Below, one piece after another: positions 51,342-60,542 of a DNA stretch of 64,000 nt. The stretch covers positions 49,157-113,156 of the forward strand of contig JAKSJD010000007.1 of NCBI GenBank assembly GCA_024398435.1. Reading direction: 5' to 3'. How positions within the stretch are numbered: position 1 is the first letter of the stretch; each line of letters opens with the position of its first letter. Under the pieces are notes generated by a model. That model was not told the DNA's origin. It ran no database searches and was given only the letters and a program-made list of their open reading frames with translations. The position numbers and the translations under genes were made by a program. This stretch comes from Bacteroidaceae bacterium. GTDB lineage: Bacteria > Bacteroidota > Bacteroidia > Bacteroidales > Bacteroidaceae.

Positions 51342-54203
51342 TCAATACCACCTTACAGAACTAGAGTAACTACTCTTCTTATCATACTTCAACGCATCCG
51401 TCAAAGTACTTGCGTTGGCTCGCATTGTTATGTGGTATGAAGTAAACGTACCAAACACGAATCCACAACTTATATTGAAGCAGTGCATATCACGTGAAAG
51501 GTTGACCGTTGTCATTGATATTCCCTTGTTCGTAAAATCGTAACCTGAAGAGAAGTTTGCATTCCAATTGCTCGACAGACGGATACTTCCAGAGAAGTTC
51601 AAGTTTTGTGTAAACTTATAAGGATAGCGCATATTACGGACATTTATCTTTGCCGAACGGTCTTCTGCCATTGTTATACCATAAGATATTGAGAATGACC
51701 ATGGAATTGAGAACTTCATGTAACCATCGTCGTCAAGGTCGGAACTACTACTTTTATTCTTGTTTGCAGTTTCCTCCAATTCCTCGTCCTCCCCTTCTAT
51801 ATCTTCTTCATCTTCCGTTTCGTCTTCAACATCCTTTCCTCTCAATTTAGCGATCTTCTCCTTCAAATTCTTCAGAGTCTGATTATTGAATGTATATGAC
51901 AGGTTCTTACTCATTCCCTGGAATCGACCGAAACGGCCATACGACCATTCTGTTCTGTCACCTACGACTACATTTCCACGGTCGTCGAACTGATAAGCAT
52001 ACGTATTGAATACAGCATTCATATTGAATGTAAACTTACCATATTTGAGTCGAATACGGGTAGATAGATTACTCCATGGCTGGGTTCTTGCCGACATATT
52101 ATATGAAAGGCTTGCACCAAGTTCATCAATAATACTAACCTTACGTACACCAGTGGTGTCCCTATCCGACTTTACCTTCATTTCGACATTGTTGGAAACA
52201 TCAAAAGATACTGAACCCGTCTTGCCTCTTGATACAGTTCCAAACATCTGCGATGAATATGGAGAATACTGCACCAGCGAAACATTTCCGTCGAGATCGG
52301 TCTTCGTATAAGTTTTCCAGAAACCATATCTTTCTGCACCAAAGTCAGGGGCATATGTAAACGAAATAGATGGAGTGATCACATGACGAATCATCTGGAT
52401 CTTATCGCCGAACACCTTTGGATTAGGTTTGAAGAAACCATAAAGTTTTGTATTGGCAGAAAGACTCAAATTATAGTTAAACACTCTGTTGAATCCATAG
52501 ATTGTATCATTCTGGACTTTCTGCTTAGCAACATCCCAACTTTGTTCCACCCTGTTTGTGTACCAACGTTCTGTATAGTTGAAAGAAGGAGAAACATTTA
52601 TGTATTTGAGGATGTTAAACGAAGCAGAGATAGGAATTGAATGGCGCATACCATTCTTCCAATCCTTAATAAGATTTGAATGAAGAATCTTGTCTTCCTT
52701 CGTAGAGATACTGTTGGACAGATTACCCGTATAGTTCATGGAAATCTTTTCATACCAACGTTCTTTTCCTACTACATGCTTGCGCTTAAACGGGTAGAAG
52801 CGATTAAGACTTATACTGAGATTTGGCAATGTAAGTGCAAGAGTAGAGTCACGCATATTCTGTGAAACATTCACACTTGTAGCAATCGAAAGACCGATTC
52901 GTGGGAATGTACGAGAATAACTTACACTTGAAGTTCGTGTACTTTGTGAGTAAGACGTTGGATTGTACAAACTCGTCAAGTTGTTCTTTTCATAACTTTG
53001 AGTGGCAAAATTAACGCTAGCCGAGAACGAACTGTTTGGACTTGCCTTTGAATCCTGAGAATGCGACCATTGCAGTTTAAAGTTCTTGACAACACTATAA
53101 TCAGGAAGATTCTTCTCACCCGTCTTTGTCACCTGATAGTTAAAATAGAAATTGCCCTGATACTTATATCGAGTACGATAAGTTGTCTGCACGCCAATAC
53201 CCCAAGAACCTTTAGTAAAGATTTCGCCAGTAAGTTTCAAATCCATTCGGTCACTTATTGCAAAGTAGTAACCACCATCTCTAAGATAGAAACCTCTTGT
53301 TGACTCATCGCCATAACTTGGCATAATGAATCCGGAAGAATAACTGCTTGTGATTGGAAAATAGCCGAATGGCAATGCAAATGGCAAAGGAACATCTTCT
53401 ATGACTACCCAGAACGGACCTGTAAATACATTTTTCCCAGGTCGAACCTTTGCACGTGACATTGCTATGTAGAAGTGAGGATGTTCTTCGTCACAAGTAG
53501 TATATGTACCATGACGAAGGAATATCTCGTTTTCAGAATTTCGCTTTGCTTCTTCTCCACGAAGGAATCCTTCTTGTTGTTCCGTGTAAACGTTAGTGAT
53601 AAATCCCTTTTGTGTTTCGAAGTTGTAATCAATCTTTTCTATCTCATATTCATCCTTGCCCTGACGGAATATTGGTTTGCCTCGCAAAACTCCCAATGTA
53701 TCAAGTTCTCCCTTCGCATGAACAATCGAGCTATCCATATTCATGGAAATCTCTGCAGCTTTGAGGTCAACATTTTGATAGGTTACGTGTCCGTCGCCAT
53801 ACAAAAAAGCATCCTTTGTTCCCATGAAGAACACAATTGAATCCTTTGCTTCGTATGCTACAGGATCTTCAAGGTCACTCTTCTTCTTTGTCTTTCGAAT
53901 AGAATCTTCAACCGCTGCAATAGAGTCGTTCCATTGAGTGGCACGAGGATTACCCTGAATACCATGTTGAGCATCAAATTGTTGCTTCAGCGAATCAAGA
54001 TTAATAAGAGTTGCATTGACCGTTGAGTCGAGTATCTCAACAGAATCATTCTTTTGTGGCAAAGAATCAGGGATAATGGTATCGTTAACAGAAAATGCCA
54101 AACCTCCGCTCATCATAGGACGGCGGGCAGCATATCCATTTTCTTGCGACATTGTAATGACCGCAAGGATTACCAATATGATTATATACAATCTTTGTCT
54201 CAC
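51342..54203 (-). CDS. lptD: Putative LPS assembly protein LptD
   Basis: The outer-membrane translocon that places LPS in the outer leaflet. 953 aa, typical of the Bacteroidetes form. After a signal peptide and a Ser/Asp-rich linker, the OstA/LptA-like beta-jellyroll (about 105-215) shows SIVFFMGTKDAFLYGDGHVTY and GFLRGEEAKRN. The C-terminal two thirds is a large beta-barrel (ALPFGYFPITSSYSSGFIMPSYG). An acidic stretch (EDETEDEEDIEGEDEEL) sits in an extracellular loop region near 800. It has its own promoter. Confidence 0.92.
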   Translation of the reverse strand: MRQRLYIIILVILAVITMSQENGYAARRPMMSGGLAFSVNDTIIPDSLPQKNDSVEILDSTVNATLINLDSLKQQFDAQHGIQGNPRATQWNDSIAAVEDSIRKTKKKSDLEDPVAYEAKDSIVFFMGTKDAFLYGDGHVTYQNVDLKAAEISMNMDSSIVHAKGELDTLGVLRGKPIFRQGKDEYEIEKIDYNFETQKGFITNVYTEQQEGFLRGEEAKRNSENEIFLRHGTYTTCDEEHPHFYIAMSRAKVRPGKNVFTGPFWVVIEDVPLPFALPFGYFPITSSYSSGFIMPSYGDESTRGFYLRDGGYYFAISDRMDLKLTGEIFTKGSWGIGVQTTYRTRYKYQGNFYFNYQVTKTGEKNLPDYSVVKNFKLQWSHSQDSKASPNSSFSASVNFATQSYEKNNLTSLYNPTSYSQSTRTSSVSYSRTFPRIGLSIATSVNVSQNMRDSTLALTLPNLSISLNRFYPFKRKHVVGKERWYEKISMNYTGNLSNSISTKEDKILHSNLIKDWKNGMRHSIPISASFNILKYINVSPSFNYTERWYTNRVEQSWDVAKQKVQNDTIYGFNRVFNYNLSLSANTKLYGFFKPNPKVFGDKIQMIRHVITPSISFTYAPDFGAERYGFWKTYTKTDLDGNVSLVQYSPYSSQMFGTVSRGKTGSVSFDVSNNVEMKVKSDRDTTGVRKVSIIDELGASLSYNMSARTQPWSNLSTRIRLKYGKFTFNMNAVFNTYAYQFDDRGNVVVGDRTEWSYGRFGRFQGMSKNLSYTFNNQTLKNLKEKIAKLRGKDVEDETEDEEDIEGEDEELEETANKNKSSSSDLDDDGYMKFSIPWSFSISYGITMAEDRSAKINVRNMRYPYKFTQNLNFSGSIRLSSNWNANFSSGYDFTNKGISMTTVNLSRDMHCFNISCGFVFGTFTSYHITMRANASTLTDALKYDKKSSYSSSVRWY

Positions 54204-54231
54204 AAACTCGAATTCGTTCTATTCCAATTTG

Positions 54232-54239
54232 CAAAGGTA
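54232..54239 (-). promoter_or_regulatory. -7 promoter box for lptD
   Basis: Minus-strand TACCTTTG, 28 nt upstream of the ATG at 54203. Confidence 0.7.
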
Positions 54240-54306
54240 ATAAAAATTCCTGTAATAAGCAGCAATAGGTTTACAAAACCTATTCATAATGACAAAAAAA
54301 AGCGAT

Positions 54307-54846
54307 TTATAAGAACAAATGTGTCCAAGCGATGAACTTTTCAGCACAATCTTCGCCAAATTTGGCCACACTTTTTAAAGCGCCGTCCACTGTCTTTTCT
54401 TTCTCCAAACGAGTCTTAGAAAAGAACTTATCAGCAAAGCAAACAAGTTGTTCTTCTATCGAAATCGGTGTGAGTTCACGATGTGGAAGAGGAAGATTGT
54501 TGTCAATAATATATTTAAGCGTCAAACCAGTTCCTGTATGGCGCTCACACACTAAAGCATGGCGAGGCAATCCCTCTTCCAGCATCAGTTCTGCTCCTAT
54601 AACTCCATGGCAAATATATGGTTCTGTGCCAAAGCATTGAATGGAAGGTGCATTGCAACGAAATACTCCAATATCATGAAGCATTGAGGCCTCATACACG
54701 AATTGGCGGTCGATGTTGAGTTCGGGATGAAGGTCAGCAATCTGAAGAGCCTTTTCTGCCACACGCCTACAATGTTCTATATATATGTGACGAAGTTCGT
54801 TTTCGTCTGGATAATATTTATTGATTATACTTTCAACATCAACCAT
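54307..54846 (-). CDS. HD-domain phosphohydrolase
   Basis: 179 aa. The HD motif is at His57-Asp58 in MLHDIGVF; an upstream HCRRVAEKALQ gives the first His, and the downstream HGVIGAELML and CERHTGTG give others. The layout matches small HD-domain hydrolases annotated as phosphohydrolases. The substrate is unknown. It lies 28 nt after the MscS gene in the same direction. Confidence 0.88.
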   Translation of the reverse strand: MVDVESIINKYYPDENELRHIYIEHCRRVAEKALQIADLHPELNIDRQFVYEASMLHDIGVFRCNAPSIQCFGTEPYICHGVIGAELMLEEGLPRHALVCERHTGTGLTLKYIIDNNLPLPHRELTPISIEEQLVCFADKFFSKTRLEKEKTVDGALKSVAKFGEDCAEKFIAWTHLFL

Positions 54847-54874
54847 TTTTCACCTTCTGATTTCGTTGGAACTA

Positions 54875-55747
54875 CTAATTGCTTTGTATGTTCATGTATG
54901 GATAAGGAATCTCAATGCCAACTTCCTCGAAACGTTCTTTAATTGCTTTGAGCATATCGCATTTGAGAGTGAATGCATCGTTAGGAGAATTTGTCCATGC
55001 ATAAGCGCGAAGCTTAACTGCTGATTGGCCAAGTTCTACAACTCGGATAACAATTTTCTCAACTCCGTCGGCCAAATTCTTCTTTGTTCGAGTGTCGATT
55101 ACTCTTGGATCGTTCTCTACCAAAGCACGAATCTCTTGAAAGCACCTATCGATATTCTCTTTGTAAGCAACATCCACTTCGATGAAAGCGCATGTTTTGG
55201 AATCCTGAATTGTAGCATTTGTAAGGATGCAGCTATTCATCTTGGCATTAGGGATTATCACCATTTTGTTCTCGGCTGTACGAATGACAGTATGGCGAAG
55301 CGTAATTTCGTGTATTGTACCCTTTTCACCTGATTCGATTTCTACGAAATCACCTATTCTAAAAGGTTTTGCAAAGATGATAAACACGCCTCCTACCAGG
55401 TTGGACAAAGCTTCTTGTGAAGCCAAGCCTATTGCTGCAGCCAAGATTCCGGCACTGGCAAGGATGGAAGTTCCGATTGTTGCCAACGCTGGAATAAGAG
55501 ATAAAATATATGCAACTCCAAGAATATAGGCAAGAGAGATTAGGAATCTTCGGAAGAACATCGTTGTGGTAAGTTCCATTCTGTGCTTACCCTTTCGCTT
55601 AGGATTAAACACAAACTTTATCAGCATCACCACAAGTTGGACAAGAAGGAAAATGACTAATGCCTTGATACAAAAGGCAATAGGATCCTTCAATGCCATT
55701 CCGAACACTTTATAGTTTAATATTTCCTCAATCGTTTTCATACCCAA
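54875..55747 (-). CDS. Small mechanosensitive channel (MscS family)
   Basis: 290 aa, the core MscS length. Three membrane segments lie in the first 130 residues; the pore-lining helix is GTSILASAGILAAAIGLAS, followed by QEALSNLVGGVFIIFAKPFRIGDFVEI, the family signature. The cytoplasmic beta and alpha/beta domains follow. It relieves osmotic shock at the inner membrane. It starts 25 nt after the PL11 gene's stop. Confidence 0.94.
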   Translation of the reverse strand: MGMKTIEEILNYKVFGMALKDPIAFCIKALVIFLLVQLVVMLIKFVFNPKRKGKHRMELTTTMFFRRFLISLAYILGVAYILSLIPALATIGTSILASAGILAAAIGLASQEALSNLVGGVFIIFAKPFRIGDFVEIESGEKGTIHEITLRHTVIRTAENKMVIIPNAKMNSCILTNATIQDSKTCAFIEVDVAYKENIDRCFQEIRALVENDPRVIDTRTKKNLADGVEKIVIRVVELGQSAVKLRAYAWTNSPNDAFTLKCDMLKAIKERFEEVGIEIPYPYMNIQSN

Positions 55748-55772
55748 AAGGCGGTTCTTTTCGTATTATTAC

Positions 55773-57626
55773 CTAAAACTTCCAACCTCTGAATGTTTGG
55801 CCTTTCTGAAAGTCGGAACCAAAGTAAAAACCAGGTTCGGATGGTTGGTTGTAGGCAACATTCTGTGTTGCCACACTTATTCTGTAAGGTACATCCTGCA
55901 TGAATGTATGGAATCTGTATTCAGTAGGATATTCTGTTATATAAATTCTAAGTTCATCACTCTGGCGAGTGCGTACGATCAGCTCTTCACGCCAATCTCC
56001 TATAATATCGGCTTCGAGGCAAGGATTGCTTTTACTTCCATTGTTGAAAGAGCATTCTTGGCTGTAATCAGCAATCACTTCAGCCATTTGGCTTTGAGGA
56101 TTGTATTTGCTGATTCTGGCTCCATCGAGCAGTTCTCGGTTCAAATCGCCATCCCACCATATTGCGAAATTTGTGGAAACACGACCATTTGACACGAATT
56201 CTCCTTTCACGTTTCTTATTCCGTTTGAAGCAGCCGACCACATTTCAAGGCCCCAGTTAGTTGGGTCAATATCGGCAGCCATTCCGCGTCCAACGTCTAT
56301 GTTCGATTTGATTTGGAAAATCACCTCGCCCGTTGCTGCATCTCGGAATGTAGAACCATCGCGTCTGTTCTCATGAACATCCCAAACTTGCAATTTGTTG
56401 CTATCTGGGAAAAATCCCATCAAATGCATTGCGTCTCCGTGACCCATTCGAGTGTTGTAAAGGCCCTTTCCGTTATCGTCAACACACATTGAGCCATAAA
56501 CCACTTCGTCCTTTCCGTCACCGTCAACATCTGCAACTCTCAGATTGTGGTTTCCTTGTCCCGACCATGCACGAAGGTCGTTCTGCATTGAGTCGAATAC
56601 CCAACGATTTGTCAGTTTCTTTCCATCCCAATCCCATGCAGCCAATACTGTTCGACTATAATATCCTCGACACATTACCACGCTTGGATGCTTTCCGTCG
56701 AGATAAGCCACATAGGCAAGATAGCGTTCCGAACGGTTTCCGTAGTTGTCGCCCCAATCTCCAGAATTGAGTCGAGGAACATAATCCACGGTGGACATGT
56801 TGGCTCCTGTCTGTCCGTTAAATACTGTAAGGTATTCATTGCCGGAAAGTATTCGCCCTACTTTTCCGCTTGTGGTCACATAATTGGCATTTGCATCGCC
56901 AATCACCTTTCCCTGTCCGTCGATTGTTCCGTCGGAAGTCTTCATCACAACCTCTGCCTTTCCATCGCCGTCAAGGTCGAACACCATGAACTGGGTATAG
57001 TGTGCTCCTGCTCGGATATTGCGTCCAAGGTCGATTCGCCAAAGTTGGGTGCCATCGAGTTTGTAGCAATCAAACAACACATTGCCAGTATAGCCATCGT
57101 GGGCATTGTCGTGCGAATTGGATGGGTCCCACTTCAAGATGATTTCGTATTCTCCGTCTCCGTCAACATCACCTAAAGAGCAGTCGTTTGCCGAATATCC
57201 GTAGCGTCGACCATCTGGTGTAGTTCCGCCTTCGGGACGATTTAGTGGAATGCCGATATACGAATGAGGAGCATTGGATTTAAGAGTGAAACTGCCATCC
57301 TTTTGATGGGTTTCCTTTTTTCCTTCAACTGTTCTGACTTCAAACTTTGTTTCCTTGCTGTTGTCGTTGGCAACTTTGAGGAATGTGGCTCCTGTGATTG
57401 GTTTCTGATTCAGTAGTTGTCCATCTCTATAGACATTGAATCCTGTAGTCATTGGATCTTCTTCGAGGTATCTCCAACTGATGACGGCACTGTCGCCTTG
57501 CACTGTTGGGATGGCCACAACGCCTCGGTTGAGATTCTCTCGTTGCATGTTCTTGTAATCGTAGTTTGGCTGTGCGTTAGCTGCCAAAGCCACTATACAT
57601 GCGATGATTACACTGTTTCTTCTCAT
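55773..57626 (-). CDS. Rhamnogalacturonan lyase, PL11 family, secreted
   Basis: 617 aa with signal peptide MRRNSVIIACIVALAANA. It cleaves the rhamnogalacturonan-I backbone of pectin by beta-elimination. The propeller shows repeated DGDGxxE/D calcium-type motifs (DVDGDGEYEIILKWDPSN, DLDGDGKAEVVMKTSDG, DVDGDGKDEVVYGSM) and the C-terminal CLEADIIGDWREELIVR, all typical of PL11. No SusC/SusD pair is adjacent. It lies 31 nt after a small lipoprotein gene. Confidence 0.93.
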   Translation of the reverse strand: MRRNSVIIACIVALAANAQPNYDYKNMQRENLNRGVVAIPTVQGDSAVISWRYLEEDPMTTGFNVYRDGQLLNQKPITGATFLKVANDNSKETKFEVRTVEGKKETHQKDGSFTLKSNAPHSYIGIPLNRPEGGTTPDGRRYGYSANDCSLGDVDGDGEYEIILKWDPSNSHDNAHDGYTGNVLFDCYKLDGTQLWRIDLGRNIRAGAHYTQFMVFDLDGDGKAEVVMKTSDGTIDGQGKVIGDANANYVTTSGKVGRILSGNEYLTVFNGQTGANMSTVDYVPRLNSGDWGDNYGNRSERYLAYVAYLDGKHPSVVMCRGYYSRTVLAAWDWDGKKLTNRWVFDSMQNDLRAWSGQGNHNLRVADVDGDGKDEVVYGSMCVDDNGKGLYNTRMGHGDAMHLMGFFPDSNKLQVWDVHENRRDGSTFRDAATGEVIFQIKSNIDVGRGMAADIDPTNWGLEMWSAASNGIRNVKGEFVSNGRVSTNFAIWWDGDLNRELLDGARISKYNPQSQMAEVIADYSQECSFNNGSKSNPCLEADIIGDWREELIVRTRQSDELRIYITEYPTEYRFHTFMQDVPYRISVATQNVAYNQPSEPGFYFGSDFQKGQTFRGWKF

Positions 57627-57657
57627 GGGAATAGATTAGTTTAATGTTTGCTCTTTA

Positions 57658-58125
57658 TCAATAATATCTTCTGAATTCTGCCACCTTATATATATTATTA
57701 GTTACATCGATGCCGTAAAGTCCGAATACGACATCAAAGTTGTCAAGCCCTGAGAAGTCGATTGAATCGCCATAAGTATTGACCAATGCCTTGCGGACAT
57801 CGTTTGGGGTCAATGTCTTCAAAAGGTTTTCGTATGTAACCTTTGCCTGTCCGTCGCAAACTGCCTGTGCATAATAAACAGAACTTACATTTGTCTTTGC
57901 TTCCTCATAGAAGAGAGATTGGATTCCAGTGAATGCGATTCCCTTTGTTGCAAACACGTCATTAATGTATTGTTCGAACACTACATCGGCCGAATCAGAG
58001 AAGAAGATGCTGTCGCACTTTCCCTGATATGGAACTCGAGCTTCTGACTCGTCATCTTTATTGCACGAAACGAAAGCGAAAGATGCTGCTAACATAAGAG
58101 CAGCCATAAACAATAATTTCTTCAT
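57658..58125 (-). CDS. Small lipoprotein of unknown function
   Basis: 155 aa from the ATG at 58125; the earlier in-frame start at 58200 lies upstream of the promoter. The lipobox is FVSC (Cys21). The mature part has no family I recognise; it includes KCDSIFFSDSADVVFEQYIND and ends in KVAEFRRYY. It is the first gene of a probable unit with PL11 and MscS. Confidence 0.75.
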   Translation of the reverse strand: MKKLLFMAALMLAASFAFVSCNKDDESEARVPYQGKCDSIFFSDSADVVFEQYINDVFATKGIAFTGIQSLFYEEAKTNVSSVYYAQAVCDGQAKVTYENLLKTLTPNDVRKALVNTYGDSIDFSGLDNFDVVFGLYGIDVTNNIYKVAEFRRYY

Positions 58126-58156
58126 ATTCAATAGTAATTTAATATTTTTTGCTTTG

Positions 58157-58164
58157 CAAAGATA
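58157..58164 (-). promoter_or_regulatory. -7 promoter box for the lipoprotein-PL11-MscS unit
   Basis: Minus-strand TATCTTTG, 31 nt upstream of the ATG at 58125. Confidence 0.72.
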
Positions 58165-58485
58165 GGAAAAATATTTTATTCTGCAATACACTAATCTCAT
58201 AAAATTCGTCTTATTCGGTTGCTTCGTTTGAATGTTTCCCTATATGCAAAATAAAGTTGTCAAAACACGCAATATAATGGTGTGAAAATTTCTTGCTAGA
58301 AATGGCTCCGAGTTTAGCGAGAAATGACCTCATGTTTAGCGAGAAATGACCTCGAGTTTAGCAAGAAATTTTTCAATGCCTTGCTAATGGCTTTCAAAGG
58401 TGCATATTTTATGGTTTCAAGGACGAAAAAAGTATTGTTTTTCATTTATGAAAGGCTCGTGGTACTTCCTTTGATAAAAAATCGC
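58165..58485. other. Intergenic region between divergent units
   Basis: About 320 nt of AT-rich DNA. The only structure I see is the 22-bp tandem array at 58291-58372. A 63-codon frame that crosses the array is not credible as a gene. Confidence 0.6.
58291..58372. repeat. Tandem array, about four units of 22 bp
   Basis: TTTAGC recurs at 58313, 58335 and 58357, exactly 22 nt apart, each time followed by GAGAAATG or AAGAAATT. A degenerate first unit begins near 58291. In reverse complement it shares TCGCTAAAC and GGTCAT-type blocks with the array at 38061-38126. Confidence 0.88.
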
Positions 58486-58493
58486 TATATTTG
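58486..58493 (+). promoter_or_regulatory. -7 promoter box for the secreted OB-fold gene
   Basis: TATATTTG, 27 nt before the ATG at 58521. Confidence 0.65.
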
Positions 58494-58520
58494 CAAAAAT
58501 ATTCATAAAAAGTAATGATG

Positions 58521-60542
58521 ATGAAGAAAATTGCATTGATGATTGCCTTGTTTCTTGCAGGGATTAACATGTGGGCAGTATCAACTACCTACACATTCAC
58601 TTCGCTCAATTGGAGCAGTAAAGTAGGAACTATCAAGACAGACGGAAAGACGGATGGATGGATTTCAGATAAGGATGCAACCGACTACAACGAAGGTCGA
58701 ACCGATGCCGAAGGAAGACTTTATTCGAGAGGCGTTGGCGTGAAAACCGGAACTTCCGGAGCCGGAGCCACTTCGGTTTTGGAATTCAGCAATGTAAGAA
58801 GAGTTGAAATCGACTTTTGTCAAAATTCGTCAAAGGGAAAAGGTACAATCTATGTACAGGTTGGAGAAGGCGAAATAGCAGCAATCACAGTAAATCGTCC
58901 AGAAACAAGCGGCCAAGGAGTGTACAATCGTCAGGAAACAATGACATTCTCGGAATGCTCTGGTCACATCAAGTTTTGGGTGGAATGCCAGGAAAACGGC
59001 ATTTACATCAACACAATAACTGTCAAAGCCGACAATGGAAGCCCTAACAATCCGGGCGTTTCCACTGATGTTTTCAAGCTTGTAACCAGCAAAGATGCCC
59101 TCAACGAAGGCGACCAAGTGATTTTTGGAGTTGCAAAGGAAGGCATAAACTATATGATGGGCTTTTATGACGAAGCCAACAGCCGAAACAACATCTTCGC
59201 TGTCAAGGCCACTTATGATGCTGACCGTCAGACAATAAACCGCCAAGACGAATGTATTTATACTGTTGGAATCGAGGAAAACGGCTTTACATTTGCCGAC
59301 CAATGGGGTTGGTATTTGGTTGCAAGCGGTGGAAATCCTAACAAGGGCAACAACAACTATCTGACTGTTTGGGACAGTTTCACAAGCCGAAATTATGGTG
59401 ATTATGGTATTTGGAATGTTACGATTTCGGCAGATGGAAGTGCTTCTGTAAAGAGCCAAGGCGTTTCCCGAAGCTGTTATCTCCAATACAATCCAAGCGG
59501 AGCAAACAATCATCCAATCTTCGCTTGCTATGGAGACGAACAATATGCAAAGGTGGCAATCTACAAACTTCAGGAAACAGCCGATGTTACCGAACCAGTG
59601 ATTATTGCAAACTTTGTAAACTTCGGAACTCAAATAATTGACGCAGAGGCTGTTTCGGGAGAAAAACAAATTGAAATAACCGCATACAATCTCTCTGATG
59701 AAATCGATGTAAGCCTCAAGAATGACAATCCTGTCTTTGAAATTGGCAGTGTTCAACTCGACAGAGACGGAGAACCTCTCATCATCAAATACAATGCCAC
59801 CGAACCCGGATTGTACATTGACACTCTTCTTTTGCAAAGCGGAACCACAAAGACGGAAGTCAGCATTATGCTGAATGTAGAGAAGCAAAAGACGATTGCT
59901 GAAGCAAAGCAGCAGCCAGATTTGACAACTTGCTACTTGAATCCTGTGGTAGTAACAAAGAAATATGACAGATACATTTTCGTAGAAGACGCAACCGGAG
60001 GAATGCTTCTCTATGATGCCGGAAACCAATACGGACAAGGTTTGACCAACGGAAACATCCTCACAGGTGTTTGTGGCTACAAGAAGGATTATTACGGCAA
60101 TCCGGAAATCACTCTTCAAGAGCAATTCTCTGTTGCCCAAGGCGAGGAAAAAGCTCCTGCAATTGCCACTGAAACACTTACAGAAAATGATGTTTGCAGC
60201 TATGTTCGCCTCGAAAATGTGGAAATGGGCGAAGGTGGAAGAAGCGTAATCTTCAATGGCAGCGAACTCTCTTTCTATGATATTTTCAATTATGTAGGCG
60301 ACTATCACTACCCTACTTCAATGACTTACTCGGTCGAAGGAATTGTCTATTTCTACGACAAACTCGTTTTCTGCCCTTCAAAGATTGAGGCATGGGAAGA
60401 CACGGGAATTGAACATATTCAAGCAGAAGATAACATTTCAAGCAAAAACATATTCGACCTAACAGGTAGAAAACTCAACAAAGCCAACCTCAACAACGGC
60501 ATTTATATTGTCGGAGGAAAGAAAATCATAATCAAGAACTAA
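58521..60542 (+). CDS. Large secreted multi-domain protein with OB-fold and C-terminal sorting-like tail
   Basis: About 673 aa; three ATGs in a row (58515, 58518, 58521) make the start uncertain by two codons. The signal peptide ends near MWAVSTTYT. The N-terminal 150 residues are a beta-sandwich (SLNWSSKVGT...ITVKADNG). Two middle domains follow. Residues about 465-640 look like an OB-fold (PVVVTKKYDRYIFVEDATGGMLLYD). The end, FDLTGRKLNKANLNNGIYIVGGKK, resembles a type IX secretion C-terminal signal. Function unknown; surface binding is likely. Its stop overlaps the next start (TAATG). Confidence 0.85.
   Translation: MKKIALMIALFLAGINMWAVSTTYTFTSLNWSSKVGTIKTDGKTDGWISDKDATDYNEGRTDAEGRLYSRGVGVKTGTSGAGATSVLEFSNVRRVEIDFCQNSSKGKGTIYVQVGEGEIAAITVNRPETSGQGVYNRQETMTFSECSGHIKFWVECQENGIYINTITVKADNGSPNNPGVSTDVFKLVTSKDALNEGDQVIFGVAKEGINYMMGFYDEANSRNNIFAVKATYDADRQTINRQDECIYTVGIEENGFTFADQWGWYLVASGGNPNKGNNNYLTVWDSFTSRNYGDYGIWNVTISADGSASVKSQGVSRSCYLQYNPSGANNHPIFACYGDEQYAKVAIYKLQETADVTEPVIIANFVNFGTQIIDAEAVSGEKQIEITAYNLSDEIDVSLKNDNPVFEIGSVQLDRDGEPLIIKYNATEPGLYIDTLLLQSGTTKTEVSIMLNVEKQKTIAEAKQQPDLTTCYLNPVVVTKKYDRYIFVEDATGGMLLYDAGNQYGQGLTNGNILTGVCGYKKDYYGNPEITLQEQFSVAQGEEKAPAIATETLTENDVCSYVRLENVEMGEGGRSVIFNGSELSFYDIFNYVGDYHYPTSMTYSVEGIVYFYDKLVFCPSKIEAWEDTGIEHIQAEDNISSKNIFDLTGRKLNKANLNNGIYIVGGKKIIIKN

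Noticed and set aside
58830-60308. 492-codon minus-strand frame opposite the secreted OB-fold gene
   Set aside because: Antisense shadow of a gene with signal peptide, promoter and C-terminal signal; no protein family is seen in it.
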